Source of the DNA: Natronomonas gomsonensis | Lineage (GTDB): Archaea; Halobacteriota; Halobacteria; Halobacteriales; Haloarculaceae | Length of the DNA stretch: 64,000 nt | Direction of reading: 5' to 3' | Assembly: GCF_024300825.1 (NCBI RefSeq) | Contig: NZ_CP101323.1 | Location: 1,426,001 to 1,490,000, forward strand | Program-made: the position numbers and the translations under genes | The notes under the pieces: generated by a model | What the model saw: the letters and a program-made list of their open reading frames with translations, nothing else | What the model was told of the DNA's origin: nothing | The model's database searches: none | In this document: one piece after another, positions 55,942 through 63,603 of the stretch | How positions within the stretch are numbered: position 1 is the first letter of the stretch | Layout: every line of letters starts with the position of its first letter

Positions 55942-56715
55942 ATGGTCGATGTCCTCGACAACAAGCGCTCGGCGACGAAGTTCCGCGTTCTCGTCGAGAT
56001 AGCGGACCGCCAGCCGGCGGTCAATCAGGGGGAAATCGCAGACGCCGTCGGCGTGACGAGTCAGGCCGTCTCGGAGTACATCCGCGAACTCGTCGACGAG
56101 GGGTTCGTCGAGAAGGAGGCCCGCTCGCGGTACCGCGTCACCAAGCAGGGCGTCGACTGGCTGTTCCAGCAGGCCTCCGACGTGCGCCGCTTCGCCGACC
56201 ACGTCACCGAGGACGTACTCGGGAGCATGCAGGAAGACGCCGCCCTCGCCACCGCCGACATCGAATCCGGCGACTCGGTGTCGCTTTTCATCGAGGACGG
56301 CCTCCTCCACGCCGCCCCCGGCGAGGAGGGCCCTGCCACCGGCGTCGCCACGACGGACGCGGGCGAGAGCGAAGTGGTCGGCGTCACCGGCTTTGCCGGC
56401 ATCATCGACCTCGAACCCGGCGAAGTGACGGTGTTTCAGGTCGCACCGATTCGGTCGGGGACGCCGGCAGGGTCGGAGTCGCTTCGAGCGGCCGCCGACG
56501 CCGCCGACGTGGTCGCCGCCGCTGGCGTCGAGGCCGTCGCCGCCCTCCGGGATTCCGGCGTCGACGCCGACGTGACCTTTGCGGCCGGCGAAGTCGCCGC
56601 CGACGCCGCAGGCCGTGGCCTCGACGTGGTCGTCGTCGCCACAACCGACCTCGCCGGACGGGTCACCGACGCGCTTCGTGACGCCGGATTGGCCTACGAA
56701 GTCGACGACGTGTAG
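55942..56715 (+). CDS. winged-helix regulator with C-terminal ligand-like domain
   Basis: The product is 257 aa. Residues 1-75 are a MarR/IclR-like wHTH: MVDVLDNKRSATKFRVLVEI, DRQPAVNQGEIADAVGVTSQ, then AVSEYIRELVDEGFVEKEAR and the wing SRYRVTKQGVDWLFQQA. The rest (about 110-257) alternates beta and Ala-rich helices (DLEPGEVTVFQVAPIRSGT; VVAAAGVEAVAALRDSGVDA), a small-molecule-binding style domain. A strong TATA (TTTATAAATAA) precedes the ATG by about 25 nt. It could sense a metabolite; targets are unknown. Confidence 0.82.
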   Translation: MVDVLDNKRSATKFRVLVEIADRQPAVNQGEIADAVGVTSQAVSEYIRELVDEGFVEKEARSRYRVTKQGVDWLFQQASDVRRFADHVTEDVLGSMQEDAALATADIESGDSVSLFIEDGLLHAAPGEEGPATGVATTDAGESEVVGVTGFAGIIDLEPGEVTVFQVAPIRSGTPAGSESLRAAADAADVVAAAGVEAVAALRDSGVDADVTFAAGEVAADAAGRGLDVVVVATTDLAGRVTDALRDAGLAYEVDDV

Positions 56716-56722
56716 AACGCTA

Positions 56723-56926
56723 CTACGTGTCGCTCTGTGCCCGTTCGACGGCCTCGTAGTACGTCGCCGCGTCGGCTTCGTAGATGAACGTCGCCAGTTC
56801 CTCGTGGCCGAGGTCCTGTGCCGCGAACTGTGCGGCCATCCAGTTGTGTGGGGCGTCCAGTCGACCCGAGTCCAGTACCTCGCGGAGTTGTTCGACGACC
56901 GTCTCCGTGATGGGAACTCGGGTCAC
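56723..56926 (-). CDS. small helical protein coupled to membrane DnaJ (67 aa)
   Basis: The GTG frame encodes MTRVPITETVVEQLREVLDS, GRLDAPHNWMAAQFAAQDLG and HEELATFIYEADAATYYEAV ending ERAQSDT. It is all helical with no Cys. The start overlaps the stop of the DnaJ-domain gene by GTGA, so production is tied to it and a complex is plausible. The NWMAAQFAAQ and FIYEADAATYYEAVERAQ segments look conserved-protein-like rather than random. Function is unknown. Confidence 0.7.
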   Translation of the reverse strand: MTRVPITETVVEQLREVLDSGRLDAPHNWMAAQFAAQDLGHEELATFIYEADAATYYEAVERAQSDT

Positions 56927-57582
56927 GACGAGGCGTGTTGCTTGGCGGTGTCGTACGCCTCACGGACTCGTTTGAATTCGGCCTCGTCACCGCCTTGGTC
57001 GGGGTGGACTTCCTTGACGCGGCGGCGATAGGCCTGCTGGACCGCGTCCTCGCTGGCTCCACTCGGGAGTCCGAGGACGGCGTAGGCAGTCTCCGCCGGG
57101 TCGACGCTCCGGTTCGAGCGGTGCGAGCGGCGTCCGGAACCGCGGCCGGTGTCGCCGAACTCCACGTCGGGCGTCTCGAAGGGGAGTCGGTTGCCGAGTG
57201 CGATGCCGGGCATCTCGTGTTCCATGAGGATGGCGTACGTCGAGGTGTGTTCCAGGGCGTAGAACGTGCGTGCGTCGAACGTGACGGCCACGTCACGGTG
57301 GGGGAGATAGAAGGCGACCGGTTCACCGTGGGCACGGGTGTCTTCGGCGAAGCGCTCGCCGATAGCGTCGAGATAGCGTCGAATTTCGGCGCGACGGCGG
57401 CCCTCGCTGGAGGGCCACGTCGACCGGCTCTCGTTGCCGTCCGGGAACATCCGGGAGGCGACGACGAACGTCGCCGCGACGACGAGGCTCACGAGCGCGC
57501 CGACGGACACGCCGAGGAGGAGCCATCGCGGCAATCCGAGTAGCGATTCGACGACCACACCCACTCTAGGGGAGAATACCAT
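56923..57582 (-). CDS. membrane-anchored J-domain (DnaJ-like) protein
   Basis: The product is 219 aa. An N-terminal membrane helix (about 17-43, LPRWLLLGVSVGALVSLVVA) precedes a central domain (about 60-130) with AEIRRYLDAIGERFAEDTRA, FYLPHRDVAVTFDARTFYAL and HTSTYAILMEHEMPGIALGN. The C-terminal J domain is ETAYAVLGLPSGASEDAVQQ then AYRRRVKEVHPDQGGDEAEF with the HPD triad that stimulates Hsp70 (DnaK). So a J domain at the far C-terminus is tethered to the membrane. It may recruit DnaK to envelope or secreted clients. Coupled to the 67-aa gene. Confidence 0.85.
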   Translation of the reverse strand: MVFSPRVGVVVESLLGLPRWLLLGVSVGALVSLVVAATFVVASRMFPDGNESRSTWPSSEGRRRAEIRRYLDAIGERFAEDTRAHGEPVAFYLPHRDVAVTFDARTFYALEHTSTYAILMEHEMPGIALGNRLPFETPDVEFGDTGRGSGRRSHRSNRSVDPAETAYAVLGLPSGASEDAVQQAYRRRVKEVHPDQGGDEAEFKRVREAYDTAKQHASS

Positions 57583-57629
57583 AAGAGCGTGTTGGGATTC
57601 GGCAAACCGTGCGGTTATCGTGGCGAGAA

Positions 57630-58379
57630 TCAGCCGATGTACCGGAGGTCCTCGTCGCTCGGGGCGGCGCCCTGTTCCATCTGCCGAATGCGTTTTACGA
57701 CCTCTTCCATCTCCTCGGCGCGCTCTTCGAGGGAGTCGTAGCCGATATCGAAGCCGACGGCCTCCTGGAGAACTTCCAACACTGCACGCGCACTCTTGGG
57801 GTCGACGAGATAGCCGCTCGTCTCGCCCATCAGACAGGCGGCCTCGTAGCCGCGGCGCTCGCCCAATCCGAGGAGGAGTCCGGAAATGCCGACGATACCG
57901 CCGGCGGGTTCGTCCTCGCGGAACTCGACGCCGACGCCTTCGAGGTCCTCGATGAACTCGTCAGTCGTCGCCGCCCCGACCACATCCGGTTCGTCGACCA
58001 ACTCCCCGGTCGGGACGCCGCCCAGCGCGAAGATGCGGTCGGTCTCGAAGGACGCCGCCACGTCGAGGAAGGCGTCGGCGAGGCGGTAGTGGCCGGGACC
58101 GTCGCCGGCCTGGTGGTCGCCGGTCAACACCAGCATGTCGTGGCCGGCGTCGCGGATGGCGTGGACCTCCGCACACGCCAGCGTCGTCTTGCCGTCCTCG
58201 ACGGTTACCTGCGGCGGGAAGTGCTCGGAGTACACCCGGCGTACCAACTCGGCGTCGAACTCCTCAAGTAGGTGTTCGGCGGCGAGTTTGCCGACGTGGC
58301 CGACGCCCGGGAGCCCTTCTATCAACACCGGGTCGTCCAAATCGGGGTCGGCAGGTCGCTCGATGTCGAACTCGTCCAT
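57630..58379 (-). CDS. PAC2-family proteasome-assembly-chaperone-like protein
   Basis: The product is 249 aa. MDEFDIERPADPDLDDPVLI begins the domain, then EGLPGVGHVGKLAAEHLLEE and MLVLTGDHQAGDGPGHYRLA, FALGGVPTGELVDEPDVVGA are the conserved blocks of archaeal PAC2 (PF09754, COG2047) proteins, ATP-grasp-free relatives of proteasome assembly chaperones. The C-terminal helical pair ERAEEMEEVVKRIRQMEQGA ends it. Role in archaeal proteasome assembly is an extrapolation. Last gene of the L44e-S27e-aIF2alpha-Nop10-PAC2 operon, 50 nt after nop10. Confidence 0.9.
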   Translation of the reverse strand: MDEFDIERPADPDLDDPVLIEGLPGVGHVGKLAAEHLLEEFDAELVRRVYSEHFPPQVTVEDGKTTLACAEVHAIRDAGHDMLVLTGDHQAGDGPGHYRLADAFLDVAASFETDRIFALGGVPTGELVDEPDVVGAATTDEFIEDLEGVGVEFREDEPAGGIVGISGLLLGLGERRGYEAACLMGETSGYLVDPKSARAVLEVLQEAVGFDIGYDSLEERAEEMEEVVKRIRQMEQGAAPSDEDLRYIG

Positions 58380-58429
58380 GCGACTCACTGGCGGTCCACC
58401 GACTTAAGAACGCGGCGATAGTCGACGGT

Positions 58430-58609
58430 TCAGGAACGCCGGCGCCGTGCCCGCCGCCGGTACTCCCCGTAGGGGTCCTCCGGCGAGAACGGGGCTGGCG
58501 CGCTGTTTTCGGCGTCGGCACCACACTCCGGACACTGCTCCCCGAGCGTGTACACCGGCCGGTCGTGTTCGGTCTCCCACGCCGAACACACCCGGATGTC
58601 GGCTTTCAT
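58430..58609 (-). CDS. nop10: Nop10, H/ACA ribonucleoprotein subunit
   Basis: The product is 59 aa. MKADIRVCSAWETEHDRPVY then TLGEQCPECGADAENSAPAP and FSPEDPYGEYRRRARRRRS are the classic Nop10 order: zinc ribbon with Cys at 8, 26 and 29 (the first usual CxxC pair is reduced, VCSAWE keeping one Cys), the YTL..CP.CG..... P.F/Y motif and a basic tail that lies on L7Ae/Cbf5 and RNA. It belongs to guide-RNA pseudouridylation. Start ATG abuts the aIF2alpha stop directly, so the pair is translationally coupled. Confidence 0.95.
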   Translation of the reverse strand: MKADIRVCSAWETEHDRPVYTLGEQCPECGADAENSAPAPFSPEDPYGEYRRRARRRRS

Positions 58610-59410
58610 CTACTCCTCGTCGGTGCGGCGCTCACGGTGGAACTCGCCGGTGCCGCCGACGGCCTCGATGGCCTCGCTGGCCCGTGTCGCGCTTTCCTCC
58701 AGTTGGGTCTCGGCAGTCTTGTAGTTCGGCGCCTTCACCTTGATGCGGTACTCCGGTGCGCCGACGTAGGTCACGTCGAGTTCGACCTCGTCGGGGACTT
58801 CACCGTTGCCCTCGGCGGCTTTCAGCGCCTCGCGAACGTCCTCGACGCCGTCGGTGCCGGGGGCTTCGAGGTCGACGTAGCCCGTCACGGTGACGTAGGG
58901 GACGGAGACGTTCTCGCGGGCCGTCTCGACGATGGCCTCGAGTTCCGCATCCGAGAGGTCGGTTCCCTCGAGGGCCTCGGGGCCGTGGATGGCGGCCTGC
59001 TCGAAGCCGGCGTACAGCGAGCCGTGAACGTCGATGAGTTCGTTTGCGATGTCGCGGAACGTCTCGTCTTCGACGTCCTCGCCGAAGGCCAGCTCCATCC
59101 ACTTGTCGGCCTTCTGTTCGCTCTTCCACTCCTGGACCTTCTCGGAGCGCTGGTGGTCGTTGACGTCCTTAATCGAGAGGTCGACCTGTTGGGCGTCCTC
59201 GTCGACTTCCAGTACCTTACAGACGACGAGTTGGTCCTCGTTGACGTGGTCGCGGACGTTCTTGATCCACCCGGAGGCGACCTCGCTGACGTGGACCAGC
59301 CCCCGTTTGTCTTCGTACTCTTCGAGGTCGACGAACACGCCGAAATCCTCGATCTCGTCGACGCGTCCGACGACGAGTTCTCCCGGCGTAGGCCAGCCAC
59401 TGTATTTCAT
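58610..59410 (-). CDS. eif2a: translation initiation factor aIF2 subunit alpha
   Basis: The product is 266 aa, starting [20 protein letters not shown]. The S1 domain is [20 protein letters not shown] then [20 protein letters not shown], followed by helical domain ([20 protein letters not shown]) and the alpha/beta domain with [20 protein letters not shown] and [20 protein letters not shown]. It forms the heterotrimer that brings initiator tRNA to the ribosome. It lacks the Ser51 phosphorylation context of eukaryotes, as usual. The longer frame upstream is S27e antisense. Confidence 0.96.
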   Translation of the reverse strand: MKYSGWPTPGELVVGRVDEIEDFGVFVDLEEYEDKRGLVHVSEVASGWIKNVRDHVNEDQLVVCKVLEVDEDAQQVDLSIKDVNDHQRSEKVQEWKSEQKADKWMELAFGEDVEDETFRDIANELIDVHGSLYAGFEQAAIHGPEALEGTDLSDAELEAIVETARENVSVPYVTVTGYVDLEAPGTDGVEDVREALKAAEGNGEVPDEVELDVTYVGAPEYRIKVKAPNYKTAETQLEESATRASEAIEAVGGTGEFHRERRTDEE

Positions 59411-59466
59411 ACCCTTCGCTACCCGTCTGACGAGAATAAAAGCACCGTTCGCCCGCCGGTTGCCGT

Positions 59467-59640
59467 CTATCGCGCTTCGACGGTCTCGACGACCTCGCCG
59501 AGGATGTCTGCCTCGCCGCCGGTCGGCGTCGCGAGCGTCGAGCCACACACCGCACACGTGACGGTGCTTGCGGCCTTGCCGAAGACGACCTGCTCGTTCT
59601 CACAGTCCCCACATTGGACGCGGAAGAAGTTTCCTGCCAT
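59467..59640 (-). CDS. rps27e: 30S ribosomal protein eS27 (S27e)
   Basis: The product is 57 aa. [20 protein letters not shown] then [20 protein letters not shown] and [17 protein letters not shown] is the S27e sequence with two CxxC knuckles (C10/C13, C29/C32) binding zinc. The ATG follows the L44e stop by 3 nt, and aIF2alpha starts 56 nt downstream. A structural protein of the small subunit in archaea and eukaryotes. The frame is too short for most ORF cut-offs but the match is clear. Confidence 0.97.
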   Translation of the reverse strand: MAGNFFRVQCGDCENEQVVFGKAASTVTCAVCGSTLATPTGGEADILGEVVETVEAR

Positions 59641-59643
59641 CGT

Positions 59644-59925
59644 TTACTCCTGGAAGGTGAGTCGGCCGGCACGCCATCCTTCGCGGAGGTGGGCCTTGCC
59701 ACAGTCACTGCAGCGGTACTTGAGGTCCGTCTTCTTGGTGGGCTTGTCGCCACCGGGCACCTTCGAGAACCGCCCGGCGTTGCCGATGACGGCTTTCCCG
59801 CGCCGAGTGCGGCGGGCGTCCCACTTCGTCCCCGAGGAGCGGCCCGTTCGGACCTTCTCCACCTCGTGTTCGTGGTGGGTGTTGCAGTGCGGACAGTACG
59901 TGTTGAACCGGCGTGGCATTTCCAT
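59644..59925 (-). CDS. rpl44e: 50S ribosomal protein eL42 (L44e)
   Basis: The product is 93 aa. [20 protein letters not shown] then [40 protein letters not shown] and [20 protein letters not shown] is the L44e (eL42) order with CPHC and CSDC zinc knuckles and a basic middle. It lies near the E-site of the large subunit. It heads the five-gene operon L44e-S27e-aIF2alpha-Nop10-PAC2, a common archaeal arrangement, and the TATA-like TTTTAACCC sits about 25 nt before its ATG. Confidence 0.97.
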   Translation of the reverse strand: MEMPRRFNTYCPHCNTHHEHEVEKVRTGRSSGTKWDARRTRRGKAVIGNAGRFSKVPGGDKPTKKTDLKYRCSDCGKAHLREGWRAGRLTFQE

Positions 59926-60054
59926 AGTTATCGACGGCTAACGCGTCGTGGGTTAAAACGGGTTTGGTTTTGCGGCCGAACGGCTGCCCACAGACGGTCG
60001 GCGATGCGTGGGGGCTTCGAAGCGCTTAACCCGAACTCTCACGAAGGCCCGCCC

Positions 60055-60324
60055 ATGAAGCGGCTCATCATCCGCGGGGACCCCGGCATCCGCAAGGGCG
60101 CCGTCATCGACTACGACGGCGAGGAGTACGTCTGCTTCGGCATCTCCCGGCAGGGCGAGTGGCACGGCCCCGACCGCGTCCAGCTGTGGTGTACTATCGG
60201 CAAAGAAGCCGAACGCGAGGACTTCGCTAAGCGAAACTTCGTCCCGATGCACCTCGACGTGGACAACGTCGACGCCGATGCCGTCGAAGTCATCAAAACA
60301 AAGGCCGAACCGGCGACGTCCTGA
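60055..60324 (+). CDS. small haloarchaeal protein (HAH_0734-type), 89 aa
   Basis: MKRLIIRGDPGIRKGAVIDY, DGEEYVCFGISRQGEWHGPD and RVQLWCTIGKEAEREDFAKR, then LDVDNVDADAVEVIKTKAEP form a compact alpha/beta protein with two Cys. I recognise it as a conserved haloarchaeal family (HAH_0734 type) without known role. GCGCTTAACCC lies about 27 nt upstream, so the mRNA is leaderless. It is divergent from the ribosomal operon and may share growth-linked control. Confidence 0.75.
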   Translation: MKRLIIRGDPGIRKGAVIDYDGEEYVCFGISRQGEWHGPDRVQLWCTIGKEAEREDFAKRNFVPMHLDVDNVDADAVEVIKTKAEPATS

Positions 60325-60463
60325 GTCGGCCACGACCCTTCCTCCGACGATTTATATACGAGAACGCGGCCACGCCGCGTATGCGCTGAGTAGCCACCGA
60401 CGGCCATTCGGATACCGCGCGGCCGGCCGTCGGATACGACGCCGCCTGTTCGATACCCCCACG

Positions 60464-62722
60464 TCAGCGCCGAACTTCGTAGACGACCACGTCACCGCGC
60501 TGGAAGGCGGCTTCCAGTGCCGGATGCTCCTCGATGGTCACATCGTAGCGGGCGCGTTCGGCAGGACCGACGTAGACGTATTCGACCCCGTAGCGGTCGA
60601 GTAGTTCGGTCTGTTCGTCCGTCGACCCCTCGTAAATCGTCGTCACGTCTCCGAGTCGCTTCTCGTAGGCCGCTTCGCCGCGGTACTGCTCCTCGTGGAA
60701 CCACCCCAGTACCGTCGGATTACCGGTGAGACTCGCCGGCGCGGAGGCGCCGTCTCCCTCCTCCGGTCGCCACCAGTATCCGCCAGGCGCCGCGGTGACG
60801 ATTGTCGGTTGCCCCTCGCGGGCGTCGAGCCACTCGATCGCCTCGGCCTCCTCGGGGAAGACGGTGTGCGTGTAGGCGGTGCCGTCCAGCGTCGGGCTAT
60901 CGGTGCCGACCGGTTCGCCCTCGAAGTGGGAGGGCACGGCGAACCCCGCATACAGCCCCGTCGTCAGGAGAACGACGCAGGCGACGGCGACGCCCGCGGT
61001 TCGCCACGCCGAACTGTCGACCGAGGAGAGTGCTTCGGCCGGGTCCAAAAGCCGTGCCAGCGCGACGCCGGCCGCCGGCGCCCACAGTACCCATACCTGC
61101 ATGTACGTCTTGAACACCGTGTTGAGGCGTTCGAGGTTCGACCCCTGATACTGCGGTTCGACGACGTGAGCGAACTCGACGATGAGGACGAGCCCGAAGC
61201 CGGCGAGCATCAACAGCGTCTCGAAGCCCACATCGGTCCGGATTCGGAGCAACAGCCACGCGACCGCCAGTAGCAGCCCGAACAGCGCGAGCGCGGCGAA
61301 CCCGGCGAACCAGACGCCGAAAGCGAGGAGTGTGGTTCCGCCGACGACGGCGACGCCCCTGTCGGTTGGAATCCCCTCAAGGGGTTTCGAGAGCCGCCCA
61401 GCGAGATACGGCGCGAAGACGAGCAGGAACCCACCGTGGACGAGCAACAGCGGCCCGAGTCCGCTCCGTGGCGGGAACAGTCCGACACCGCGAGAGGAGG
61501 CGCTGCCGAGCCAGAACGGCAACACCAGAAGGCCAGCGAGCAGAAGGGCCACGACGGCGACGGCGAGTGCGAGGCCGTCCCGTCGGAACTCTTCGGCCAG
61601 TCCCGACCGGGTCGGAAGCCGAGCAGCCACCGAAGCGGGCAGCAGGGTCGCCGGGTCGGACGGTGCGAACGCGACGGTCAAAAGAACCAGCCCGCCTGCG
61701 GTGGGGAACGACCACGTGTTGACAATCGCGAGCAGCCCGGCGATGGGAACGACGGCGGCCAATCGGAGCCGACGGCGCGTCCGTTCAGTTTCGGGCGTTC
61801 GCCAGTAACTGTAACACAGCGCCGCGGCGAGAAGCAGGAACGGCGTGCTCATCATGTGGGCGTGTAAGTCGCCGTTGAGCCACGCGAACAGCGGGAACTC
61901 GTTTATTGTGCCGTCGATGACGCGGCTCGAGTCCCAGTAGGAGAAATCACTCGGTGTCCACGACAGCACCTCCGCGTCGGCGGGGATGTCGGTCGCCGCG
62001 ACGACGGCCGAATCCGGGAGGAGCCACACCAACATCCGCCCCGTCGTTTCGAGGTTGCCGGCAACGCCGACGAAGAACGCTCCCAATCCCGCCGCGAGCC
62101 GACGTGGAGCGTCGTGGTTCGCCGCGATAGCCCCGGCCAGCCCGTAGGCGCCGGTGACGAGCGACGCGTAAAACCCCGCCAACGCGAGGTTGTAGGCGAA
62201 CCGGGGCGCGGTTCCGGTGAACAGCGTCAACAGCGCGGCGAGCATGTGGCCGCCGTAGTAATATCGCACCGACTCGCCGGCGAACCACATGTCCTCCGGT
62301 GGGAGCGTCCCGGCCTGAAGGAGCGTCCGGAGCAGTCCAAAATCGAGGAACTTCTCGCCGGTCGACAGCGGCAGCGGTGCGATGGCCGGTGACACCGACC
62401 GAATCGCGACGACGAAACAGAACGCGACCGCGAACACGGCGGCGGCCTCGGCGAACGCGCGCTCGTCTATGTCGGCGTAGTCCCGAAGTGCGGCGCTTGC
62501 GAGAACGAGAACCGCGAGAGCCACAAGAAGCGCGGGCCAGCCGAAAGCGACGTGTCCGACGAGATAGCCGACGACGGCGACGGTCGCGAGACCGACCGGA
62601 ATCGCGAACGCGGCACCGCCGTCGTGAAACCGTGAAAACAACGCCCCGGACAGCGGCAGGGCGGCGAGACCGACGGCGAGATACATCACGAGCCAGAGCG
62701 CGACGAGCCCGTATTCCATCAT
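60464..62722 (-). CDS. large polytopic membrane protein, DUF2298 (Chlor_Arch_YYY) family
   Basis: The product is 752 aa with about 15 membrane helices. FLDFGLLRTLLQAGTLPPED, MWFAGESVRYYYGGHMLAAL contains the family's YYYGGH signature (about residue 150), and NEFPLFAWLNGDLHAHMMST matches the E-F-P...D-x-H-x-H segment; both are placed on the external face as in GT-C glycosyltransferases. The C-terminal about 150 residues are a soluble domain (EEAEAIEWLDAREGQPTIVT ... YGVEYVYVGPAERARYDVTI). The family is linked to cell-surface glycan transfer. A second start Met is one codon in. Divergent from a GT2 and a GtrA-like gene. Confidence 0.88.
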   Translation of the reverse strand: MMEYGLVALWLVMYLAVGLAALPLSGALFSRFHDGGAAFAIPVGLATVAVVGYLVGHVAFGWPALLVALAVLVLASAALRDYADIDERAFAEAAAVFAVAFCFVVAIRSVSPAIAPLPLSTGEKFLDFGLLRTLLQAGTLPPEDMWFAGESVRYYYGGHMLAALLTLFTGTAPRFAYNLALAGFYASLVTGAYGLAGAIAANHDAPRRLAAGLGAFFVGVAGNLETTGRMLVWLLPDSAVVAATDIPADAEVLSWTPSDFSYWDSSRVIDGTINEFPLFAWLNGDLHAHMMSTPFLLLAAALCYSYWRTPETERTRRRLRLAAVVPIAGLLAIVNTWSFPTAGGLVLLTVAFAPSDPATLLPASVAARLPTRSGLAEEFRRDGLALAVAVVALLLAGLLVLPFWLGSASSRGVGLFPPRSGLGPLLLVHGGFLLVFAPYLAGRLSKPLEGIPTDRGVAVVGGTTLLAFGVWFAGFAALALFGLLLAVAWLLLRIRTDVGFETLLMLAGFGLVLIVEFAHVVEPQYQGSNLERLNTVFKTYMQVWVLWAPAAGVALARLLDPAEALSSVDSSAWRTAGVAVACVVLLTTGLYAGFAVPSHFEGEPVGTDSPTLDGTAYTHTVFPEEAEAIEWLDAREGQPTIVTAAPGGYWWRPEEGDGASAPASLTGNPTVLGWFHEEQYRGEAAYEKRLGDVTTIYEGSTDEQTELLDRYGVEYVYVGPAERARYDVTIEEHPALEAAFQRGDVVVYEVRR

Positions 62723-62814
62723 CCGTACGGCGGACGTGAGCCCCTATACCTCTTGTGGAGTCCGGATTCGAACGAGCCGAACGGTTTTTCATCGCCCGGG
62801 CGCGAGAGAGGGGT

Positions 62815-63603
62815 ATGTCAACGCTCGGGGTCGTCGTCCCCGCCTTCCGCCCCGACCGCCGCCGCCTCGAAGCGTACCTCCGTGCGGTTGCCGAGGAACT
62901 CCAGCCGGACGTGCTGCGAGTCGAAATCGACGATCCACGACCGGCCGTGTTAGAGGACATCGCCGGGTTCGGTATTCCAATCGTCGAAACCAACGCGGTG
63001 CCGTACCGACGCGGCAAGGGCGCCGCCATCACCGCCGGGTTCGAGGCGCTCGAAACCGACCGCCTCGCATTCGCGGACGCCGACGGAAGCACCGCCGCTA
63101 CCGAACTGCGCCGCATCGTCGGCGCACTCGACGATGCGGACGTGGCTGCGGGGTCACGCCGCCACCCCGATGCGACGGTCACCAGCCACCAGACCCTCGC
63201 CCGGCGCTATCTCGGCGACGGTTTCGCGTGGCTGGCCCGCCGATTGCTCGATGCCGACCTTTATGACTACCAATGTGGCGCGAAAGCCATCACCGCAGAG
63301 GCGTGGGAGACGGTTCGCAGCCACCTGTATGAACCCGGCTTCGCGTGGGACGTAGAACTGCTCGCGATGGCCGCCGCGCTCGGATTAGACGTCGAAGAGG
63401 TCCCAATCGAGTGGGAGGATAAACCGGGGTCGACTGTCGACCCGCTCTCGACGGCCGTCGACCTCGGGGCCGCGCTGTTGACCGCACGCCACCGCTCGAA
63501 ACGGATTCAGGACAGTAGATTTCACGACGCAATCGCCGCGACACGGGACGAGACGGCGCTCGTCGACCGTCCCAACGAGGGTCGAGGAGGACACGGCCAG
63601 TGA
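62815..63603 (+). CDS. GT2-family glycosyltransferase (dolichol-phosphate sugar synthase type)
   Basis: The product is 262 aa. MSTLGVVVPAFRPDRRRLEA then PYRRGKGAAITAGFEALETD, LAFADADGSTAATELRRIVG has the D-x-D nucleotide-sugar site (FADADGS), and AGSRRHPDATVTSHQTLARR with YQCGAKAITAEAWETVRSHL matches dolichyl-phosphate glucose/mannose synthases. No membrane anchor is present. It likely charges a lipid carrier with a sugar on the cytosolic side. Start at MSTLGVVV; 20 further codons upstream run into promoter DNA. Its TGA overlaps the next gene's ATG (TGATG). Confidence 0.88.
   Translation: MSTLGVVVPAFRPDRRRLEAYLRAVAEELQPDVLRVEIDDPRPAVLEDIAGFGIPIVETNAVPYRRGKGAAITAGFEALETDRLAFADADGSTAATELRRIVGALDDADVAAGSRRHPDATVTSHQTLARRYLGDGFAWLARRLLDADLYDYQCGAKAITAEAWETVRSHLYEPGFAWDVELLAMAAALGLDVEEVPIEWEDKPGSTVDPLSTAVDLGAALLTARHRSKRIQDSRFHDAIAATRDETALVDRPNEGRGGHGQ

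Noticed and set aside
55942-56715. TrkA/RCK-type domain in the HTH protein
   Set aside because: The C-terminal part lacks the GxGxxG of RCK domains; only a generic ligand-binding style fold can be claimed.
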